Source of the DNA: JAJPHF01 sp035293805
Lineage (GTDB): Bacteria > Chloroflexota > UBA6077 > JAJPHF01
Reading direction: 5' to 3'
NCBI GenBank assembly: GCA_035293805.1
Contig: DATGMD010000022.1
Span: forward strand, 1-10,720
DNA length: 10,720 bases
This document shows, piece after piece, positions 6,736-10,720 of the stretch. The notes beneath the pieces were generated by a model. That model was given only the letters and a program-made list of their open reading frames with translations. It had not been told where the DNA came from and searched no databases. Positions within the stretch are counted from its first letter, which is position 1, and each line of letters begins with the position of its first letter. A program made the translations under genes and the position numbers.

Positions 6736-7821
6736 ATGCGGTGGCTACGACGCGCGCAATCGTGCGTGCTGCTGCTGGTGGCCCTGACATTGGGCGCAGC
6801 CTGCGCGCCCTCGCCCGCCGCGCCGGCGAGCCCGCTGCCCGGCGGCATCACCCCGAACGAAGCAGCGCCACGCCCGTCCGAGGCCGCCGAGGGCCGCCCG
6901 CGCGTCGCCGTGCGTAGCGCCTACACCTCCGAGAGCGCGTCAGAGCTAACGCTGCAAGTGGCCCACGAGGCCGATACCTTCGCCAAATACGGCCTTGACG
7001 TGACGGTCGAACGGATCGCGGGCGGCAGCCCCAAGGTCGTCGCGGCCATGTTGGCGGGAGACGTGGACATCGCCCAGATCGGAGGCCCGGTCGTCGCCGA
7101 CGCGCGCGTCGCGGGTGCCGATCTCGTCTACACCACGGCCAACATCCCGGTCCTAGCCCTCAGCCTGTATGCCATCCCTGCCGTCACGCGCATGGAGGAT
7201 CTGCGCGGCAACGCCATCGCAATCACCCGGGCCGGCACCGTGACGGACTTCGGCGCCCGCACGGCCCTCACGCATTACGGCCTGCGACCGGAAGTCGACG
7301 TGGGCATCGTCCAGACAGGGGGACTCGTGGAGGGGCTGGCGACGGTTCAGGCAGGCAACGCCGTGGCCACGCTGCTAGGCCCCCCCTACGACATCATCGC
7401 CCGCCAGCAGGGCTTGCACGAGCTGCTCGACTTGCCTAGTCTCGGCGTCGAGTTCCTGCTGAATGGCCTGGCGGTGCAGCGCGAGTACCTGACGCGAAAC
7501 GAGGACGTCCTGATGCGATTCATGCGCGGCTACCTGGAGGCCATCGCGCGAATCAAGGAGGACAAGGCCTTCGCCAAGCAGGTGCTCGGGAAATACACAG
7601 ATACCACGGATGACGCGGCGCTGGAGAGCGGCTACGAGGCATTCGGCCAGCGCTATCTCGCGCGCGTGCCCTACCCGACGGCCGCCCAGTTGCAGACGGT
7701 GATCGACTTCGTGGCCGAGCGGGACCCGAGCGCCCGCGATCTGCAGCCCGAGTCGCTATTCGACGATCGCTTCGTGCGCGCCCTCGACCAGGAGGGCTTC
7801 ATCGACCGCCTCTACCGCTAG
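6736..7821 (+). CDS. NMT1/THI5-like substrate-binding lipoprotein B
   Basis: The 361-residue product is an ABC-type binding lipoprotein. The ATG at 6736 is preferred over an in-frame GTG 24 bases upstream because AAGGGGAG sits 7 to 8 bases before it. It also gives a compact signal peptide (R2, R5, R6, then a Leu/Val/Ala core). The likely lipobox is GAAC with Cys23; Gly at -3 is atypical. A short Pro/Ala linker (24-55) leads to the binding domain. Family signs are FAKYGLDVTVE (82-92), AAMLAGDVDIAQIGG (103-117), DLRGNAIAITRAGT (155-168) and LLGPPYD (213-219). It is only distantly similar to lipoprotein A, so it is not a recent duplicate. It converges on the cupin gene. No transporter partner is visible, and the ligand is unknown. 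Confidence 0.88.
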   Translation: MRWLRRAQSCVLLLVALTLGAACAPSPAAPASPLPGGITPNEAAPRPSEAAEGRPRVAVRSAYTSESASELTLQVAHEADTFAKYGLDVTVERIAGGSPKVVAAMLAGDVDIAQIGGPVVADARVAGADLVYTTANIPVLALSLYAIPAVTRMEDLRGNAIAITRAGTVTDFGARTALTHYGLRPEVDVGIVQTGGLVEGLATVQAGNAVATLLGPPYDIIARQQGLHELLDLPSLGVEFLLNGLAVQREYLTRNEDVLMRFMRGYLEAIARIKEDKAFAKQVLGKYTDTTDDAALESGYEAFGQRYLARVPYPTAAQLQTVIDFVAERDPSARDLQPESLFDDRFVRALDQEGFIDRLYR

Positions 7822-7834
7822 CGCGGGCTGGGGC

Positions 7835-7924
7835 CGCGGATCCGAATGACCAAGGTCCGCGTTGTCGCCCCGCATCGCGGACACGCGATTGTCGGCTCGG
7901 CCCTGCTTTCGATGTCCGACGATT
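7835..7924. terminator. Hairpins between convergent genes, possible bidirectional terminator region
   Basis: Between the two converging stop codons there are two possible stem-loops. The first pairs CGCGGATCC (7835-7843, one bulged T) with GGTCCGCG (7854-7861). The second pairs GATTGTCGG (7887-7895) with CCGACGATT (7916-7924), using G-U wobbles. Neither is followed by a proper T run on either strand, so the terminator call rests mainly on position. Confidence 0.25.
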
Positions 7925-7957
7925 CCCGCTTACAGTCACCGCTCGGCATCGCCTCGG

Positions 7958-8563
7958 CTACGATGGGCGCGCGCCGCGGCGCGACGTGGGGTTGCCCTCG
8001 GGGGTGGCAGGCAGGCCCGGGCCCTGCCAGACCGTGCGCGCCTCGGGATCGAAGCGCGATTGCAGCACCCGCCCCCCGTTCTCGCTGCGCACGATGATCG
8101 CAAAGGATGGCGCGTCGTTCTCGTTCACCTCATTGTGGATCGCGTAGGGCAGCACGTAGTCTACCGTGCCCGGGCCGGCGTCCAGGCGCGCGGTCGGCCG
8201 AATCTCGGCGTAGCCCTCGCGGCTGCCGTCGTCCACGCGCTCGTAGCGGTAGATCGCCTCGTGCCCCGCGTGGACGCCGTACACCGTCCACATCGATCCA
8301 TGATCGTGAATCCAGCCACGGTGGCCGGCGGCGTGGTGCATGTAGGTCACGACGAAGCCGTAGTCGGGGTCCTCGTACAGCAGGTAGTAGCGCGGCTCGC
8401 CGGCCCGTGGCAGCCCGCGGGCGGCCAGCCACTCGCGATCGGCGAGCAGCGGCGGCAGGGCAACCGCGATGCGCTGCACCGTCGGCTCCAGCGCCTCGCC
8501 GGCCGCGAGCGCGGCGCGCACGTCCTGTACGAAGGTATCCAGCACCGGTTCGACGGCGATCAT
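7958..8563 (-). CDS. Three-histidine cupin, cysteine-dioxygenase-like
   Basis: The 201-residue protein starts at the ATG at 8563. A GGGAGGGAGGG tract immediately upstream decides this start over an in-frame GTG at 8605. The cupin core shows GWIHDHGSMWTVYGVHAG (residues 84-101) with His86 and His88, and a distal His143 in PYAIHNEVNEND. There is no Glu in the usual cupin metal-ligand place. A 3-His iron site and the HDHGS signature are typical of thiol dioxygenases (cysteine dioxygenase or 3-mercaptopropionate dioxygenase), and the length fits bacterial members. If true, it would oxidise a small thiol to a sulfinate in the cytoplasm. It is the only enzyme among four binding-protein genes. A sulfur link with NitT/TauT-type binding proteins is attractive but inferred. 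Other 3-His cupin oxygenases remain possible. Confidence 0.8.
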   Translation of the reverse strand: MIAVEPVLDTFVQDVRAALAAGEALEPTVQRIAVALPPLLADREWLAARGLPRAGEPRYYLLYEDPDYGFVVTYMHHAAGHRGWIHDHGSMWTVYGVHAGHEAIYRYERVDDGSREGYAEIRPTARLDAGPGTVDYVLPYAIHNEVNENDAPSFAIIVRSENGGRVLQSRFDPEARTVWQGPGLPATPEGNPTSRRGARPS

Positions 8564-8584
8564 GGGGCCCTCCCTCCCGACACG

Positions 8585-8600
8585 CGGCGCTCCGGCGCCG
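8585..8600 (-). other. Small hairpin in the cupin 5' leader
   Basis: CGGCGC (8585-8590) and GCGCCG (8595-8600) are exact inverted repeats around four bases. They lie between the candidate promoter of the cupin gene and its Shine-Dalgarno tract. The hairpin could affect leader stability or translation, but this may equally be chance in such GC-rich DNA. Confidence 0.3.
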
Positions 8601-8623
8601 ACCACTGCACCAGGCGTGATGGG

Positions 8624-8632
8624 AGGATAGCA
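8624..8632 (-). promoter_or_regulatory. Candidate extended -10 promoter (TGC-TATCCT) of the cupin gene
   Basis: On the minus strand TATCCT (8629-8624) is preceded by TGC (8632-8630). This is an extended -10 like those upstream of the ABC operon and lipoprotein B. Transcription would start near 8618, leaving a leader of about 55 bases before the ATG at 8563. Confidence 0.45.
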
Positions 8633-8661
8633 CAGCGCGGCCCCGGCTGCAGGGGAGCGTG

Positions 8662-8711
8662 TCCACGGGGACGTCCCGTGGAGTCTTGCGAGCGAGCGGG
8701 GCGCTCGTTCG
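8662..8711. other. Tandem inverted repeats between divergent cupin and lipoprotein C genes
   Basis: Two stem-loops are spaced by six bases. The first is TCCACGGG (8662-8669) with CCCGTGGA (8675-8682), exact, loop GACGT. The second is CGAGCGAGC (8689-8697) with GCTCGTTCG (8703-8711), nine pairs with one G-U, loop GGGGC. They end nine bases before the -35 of lipoprotein C and lie upstream of the cupin promoter. They may be operator sites controlling both genes or a small mobile palindrome. Confidence 0.45.
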
Positions 8712-8719
8712 AGCGTCCG

Positions 8720-8748
8720 TTGACATGGGCGCCAGGCGGTGCCATGCT
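8720..8748 (+). promoter_or_regulatory. Sigma70-like promoter of lipoprotein C
   Basis: A perfect -35 TTGACA (8720-8725) is followed after 17 bases by CATGCT (8743-8748) as a weak -10. The leader would be about 65 bases. The paralogous gene downstream has the same arrangement (TTGACG, 17 bases, TACACT), which supports the spacing. Confidence 0.5.
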
Positions 8749-8819
8749 AGTATCAACCTGCGCGGCGGCGCCCGTCGTCGCGCGCCGCTCGCAAGTCGCA
8801 GCGAACGCGAGGTGCAGCG

Positions 8820-9944
8820 ATGGGAATTTGGGGCACGGTCGGCCTGGCGCTCCTGGCAACACTCCTCGTAGCGTGCGGCAGCGGCGCAGCCAGCCGACCT
8901 GCCAGCGCCCCCGCGGCGGACACGAGCAGACCGGCGGCGGCCGCCGGGACGCCCGCCGCCAGCGGCACGGGCGGCGCCGCGCCCGGCCAACCGCCGAGCG
9001 CCGTGCTGCAAGGCGCGGCCGAGGAGGGCACCGTCGCGATCTACGCCAGCTCCAACCTCGGTAAAGAGGGCGCGGCGAAGCTCGAAGAGGCGTTCAACCA
9101 GAAGTACGGCCTGCACGCCACCATTCAGTACACGGCCTCCAGCTCGATGACCCGCGATGCGTCCCGGGCGATCACCGAGATCAGCGCCGGCCAGCCCCCC
9201 ACCTGGGACCTGATGATGCTGACCGACGCGCACTACGCGACCTTCGTCCAGAATGGCGTGCTGGAGCCGGTAGATTGGACGGCGCTGGGGCTCGCCAACC
9301 GCGACATCCTGGCCTACGACGGCGCTGCCATCAACTTCGTCTCCGACTTCGTGGCGCCCGCCTACAACCCGAACGTCGTGCCGGCCAGCGAGGCGCCGAA
9401 GGACTGGCCCGACCTGCTGGACCCGAAGTGGCGCGGCAAGATCGGCGTGTCCACCGCCACCCACCACTGGGCGCGCCTCGCCCAGGCCTGGGGTGACGAG
9501 CGCACCACCCGCTTCATGGAGAGCCTCGCCGCCCAGCAGCCGATCCTCGGCCAAACTCCGGAGCTGTACAACCGCCTCACCATTGGCGAAATCGCCATCG
9601 ACGCGAGCATCCCCGACACCTTCAGCTTGGAGGCCAAGAACACGGGCGCGCCGTTCGTGTTCGTGGACACCGTCAAGCCGCTCATCGCCACGAACTACGA
9701 CGTCGGACTGCTCAAGGGCGTTCAGCACCCCAACCTCGCGAAGCTCCTGGCCGTCTTCATGACGACGCCGGAGGGCCAAGCGATCTGGGACACCTACGTC
9801 GGCGGCACGTCGATGTTCATCGAGGGCACCCCCATGTGGCGCTATGCGCAGGGCAAGGACTACGTCGCCCTCGACGCCAAGTTTGCCGCGGACCAGCTCG
9901 ACGACCTGACCGAGAAGTACGGCCGCATGGTCGGCTTCCGCTAG
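8820..9944 (+). CDS. COG1840-type (Fe3+/AfuA-like) substrate-binding lipoprotein C
   Basis: The 374-residue protein has a hydrophobic leader and lipobox LVAC with Cys19, then a Pro/Ala/Gly linker (20-58) and a periplasmic-binding domain. GAGGTG five bases before the ATG supports the start, and an in-frame TAG upstream without an intervening start codon rules out a longer protein. Unusually, the signal has no Lys or Arg before its core (residues 1-18). Domain signs are EGTVAIYASS (69-78), EEAFNQKYG (89-97), TWDLMMLTD (128-136), APAYNPNVVPASEAPKDW (179-196), DLLDPKWRGKIG (198-209) and a GE near 256-257. These match iron(III)/AfuA-FutA-like binding proteins, but the paired Tyr iron ligands of FbpA are not evident, so the ligand is open. 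It is a tandem paralogue of lipoprotein D; no permease lies between them. Confidence 0.92.
   Translation: MGIWGTVGLALLATLLVACGSGAASRPASAPAADTSRPAAAAGTPAASGTGGAAPGQPPSAVLQGAAEEGTVAIYASSNLGKEGAAKLEEAFNQKYGLHATIQYTASSSMTRDASRAITEISAGQPPTWDLMMLTDAHYATFVQNGVLEPVDWTALGLANRDILAYDGAAINFVSDFVAPAYNPNVVPASEAPKDWPDLLDPKWRGKIGVSTATHHWARLAQAWGDERTTRFMESLAAQQPILGQTPELYNRLTIGEIAIDASIPDTFSLEAKNTGAPFVFVDTVKPLIATNYDVGLLKGVQHPNLAKLLAVFMTTPEGQAIWDTYVGGTSMFIEGTPMWRYAQGKDYVALDAKFAADQLDDLTEKYGRMVGFR
9348..9464 (+). repeat. 117-bp exact repeat, copy 1 (in lipoprotein C gene)
   Basis: This stretch is base-for-base identical to 10604-10720. The match starts sharply at a Phe codon (TTC) and covers the conserved APAYNPNVV to STATH region. 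The copy may be longer, because the second copy is cut by the window end. Confidence 0.9.
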
Positions 9945-9966
9945 CCGCGGCCGTGGGCGCCGCGGC
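9944..9966 (+). terminator. GC hairpin at the end of lipoprotein C gene
   Basis: GCCGCGG (9944-9950) and CCGCGGC (9960-9966) are exact inverted repeats overlapping the last base of the stop codon. No T tract follows, so termination is only a possibility. Confidence 0.25.
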
Positions 9967-9996
9967 GCCACGACTACCCCGGGTCGACACCGCGCG

Positions 9997-10025
9997 TTGA
10001 CGCCTCGCTGGCGCGTGGGTACACT
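9997..10025 (+). promoter_or_regulatory. Sigma70-like promoter of lipoprotein D
   Basis: TTGACG (9997-10002), a 17-base spacer and TACACT (10020-10025) make the best promoter match in the window. Transcription would start near 10032 with a leader of about 70 bases. It implies that lipoprotein D has its own transcript. Confidence 0.6.
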
Positions 10026-10102
10026 CCTATAACCACGTTGCGCGGCCACGCGGCCGCAGTCTCCCCGCACGCCCCGAGCGCCACGAGGAAGCGGAGTGCA
10101 GA

Positions 10103-10720
10103 ATGCGATACCGGCTGAAGCTTGGGCTGGTCGTCGTAGTGGGCTTGCTGGTCGCCTGCGGCGGCGGGAGCGCCGCGCCGGGCGGCACGAGCGCGGGCCA
10201 GCCTTCGGCCGCGACGAGCAGCACGGGTGCCGCCCCAACCGGCGGGCCGCCGAGCGCGGTCGTACAAGCCGCCGCCCAGGAGGGCACGCTCGAGCTATAC
10301 ACTCCCTCCAGCCTGGAGAAGACCGGCGCCGCGCAGCTCGTCGAGGCGTTCAACCGCAAGTACGGCCTGAATGTCGACTTCAACTACACGCCGTCCGGCT
10401 CGATGACCCGCGACGCCGCGCGCGTCGTCACCGAGATCAGCGCTGGCCAGCCCCCCACCTGGGACCTGATGCTCGTGACTGACGCGCACTACGCCACGCT
10501 CTTCAACAACGGTGCGCTGGAAAGGGTCGACTGGGCGTCGCTGGGCGTCGCCGATGCGAGCGTCGTCACCTACGACGGCACCACGCTCAACTATGCTACG
10601 CAGTTCGTGGCGCCCGCCTACAACCCGAACGTCGTGCCGGCCAGCGAGGCGCCGAAGGACTGGCCCGACCTGCTGGACCCGAAGTGGCGCGGCAAGATCG
10701 GCGTGTCCACCGCCACCCAC
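10103..10720 (+). CDS. COG1840-type substrate-binding lipoprotein D, N-terminal part (cut by right edge)
   Basis: The ATG at 10103 with GGAG six bases upstream opens 206 codons that run off the window. The signal peptide has R2, R4 and K6, a Leu/Val core and lipobox LVAC with Cys19. A Gly/Ala/Ser/Pro linker follows, nine residues shorter than in lipoprotein C. The binding domain aligns with lipoprotein C without gaps from there on: EGTLELYTPSS (60-70), TWDLMLVTD (119-127), APAYNPNVV and the DPKWRGKIG segment. Protein and DNA are clearly diverged in the first part. From base 10604 to the edge the DNA is identical to 9348-9464 of lipoprotein C, including third positions. The start was chosen by Shine-Dalgarno and signal-peptide fit. 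The C-terminal half lies outside the window. Confidence 0.9.
   Translation, partial: MRYRLKLGLVVVVGLLVACGGGSAAPGGTSAGQPSAATSSTGAAPTGGPPSAVVQAAAQEGTLELYTPSSLEKTGAAQLVEAFNRKYGLNVDFNYTPSGSMTRDAARVVTEISAGQPPTWDLMLVTDAHYATLFNNGALERVDWASLGVADASVVTYDGTTLNYATQFVAPAYNPNVVPASEAPKDWPDLLDPKWRGKIGVSTATH
10604..10720 (+). repeat. 117-bp exact repeat, copy 2 (in lipoprotein D gene)
   Basis: Identical to 9348-9464 at a constant offset of 1256 bases and in the same reading frame. The 132 bases just upstream of each copy differ at about a third of positions by hand count, so the boundary is abrupt. Confidence 0.9.

Noticed and set aside
8564..8605. Longer N-terminus for the cupin from a GTG at 8605
   Set aside because: The extension covers the Shine-Dalgarno tract of the ATG at 8563 and adds no conserved sequence.
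7862..9064. A 400-codon plus-strand open frame opposite the cupin gene
   Set aside because: It is the antisense of the cupin with no start signals or motifs, while the minus-strand cupin has a strong Shine-Dalgarno and the metal-binding histidines.
8130..10238. A 702-codon open frame on the minus strand across lipoproteins C and D and the cupin
   Set aside because: It has no recognisable domain, is rich in Arg/Gly/Val from antisense GC codons, and overlaps two well-supported plus-strand genes with signal peptides, lipoboxes and ribosome sites.
1..10720. CRISPR arrays, tRNA or rRNA genes, transposases, phage genes
   Set aside because: I saw no spaced direct repeats of CRISPR type, no cloverleaf or rRNA-like stretch, and no transposase or phage motif in any frame.

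Overview
This is a high-GC bacterial window in which nearly all DNA is coding. The mix of genes is a two-gene ABC exporter, a membrane-anchored metallophosphoesterase, and several lipoprotein-type solute-binding proteins with long Ala/Pro/Gly linkers. Together with the small palindromic repeats inserted inside a gene, this suggests a soil or environmental lineage such as Chloroflexota. That placement is an inference from gene content and style; no rRNA or marker gene is present to prove it.

Layout: (1) At the left edge, on the minus strand, lies the N-terminal part of a secreted Pro/Gly/Ala-rich protein (1-312). (2) A 266-bp divergent intergenic region holds candidate promoters and a perfect 12-bp hairpin. 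(3) A plus-strand, translationally coupled operon follows (579-5205): two ABC exporter half-transporters and a YkuE/YaeI-type metallophosphoesterase, joined by 1-nt and 4-nt start/stop overlaps. The half-transporters have complementary catalytic degeneracies: Asp instead of the Walker B Glu in the first, and LSVGQ instead of LSGGQ in the second. This is the pattern of a heterodimeric exporter with one active and one degenerate ATP site. (4) A solute-binding-protein region (5393-10720) carries two NMT1/THI5-like (NitT/TauT-type) lipoproteins. They are followed by a convergent minus-strand three-histidine cupin resembling cysteine dioxygenase. Next come two tandem paralogous COG1840-type (Fe3+/AfuA-like) lipoproteins, the second cut by the window end. 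No permease or ATPase partner for any of the four binding proteins is visible here.

The most unusual signals are at the DNA level. The first ABC gene carries two in-frame palindromic insertions. One is about 105 bp, between the A-loop and Walker A. The other is an inverted heptamer-repeat element that forms the C-terminal tail, the stop codon and the start codon of the next gene. In the last two genes, a block of at least 117 bp is identical at every position, while the 132 bp just before it differ at about a third of positions. This points to gene conversion (or an assembly artefact) between the tandem paralogues.
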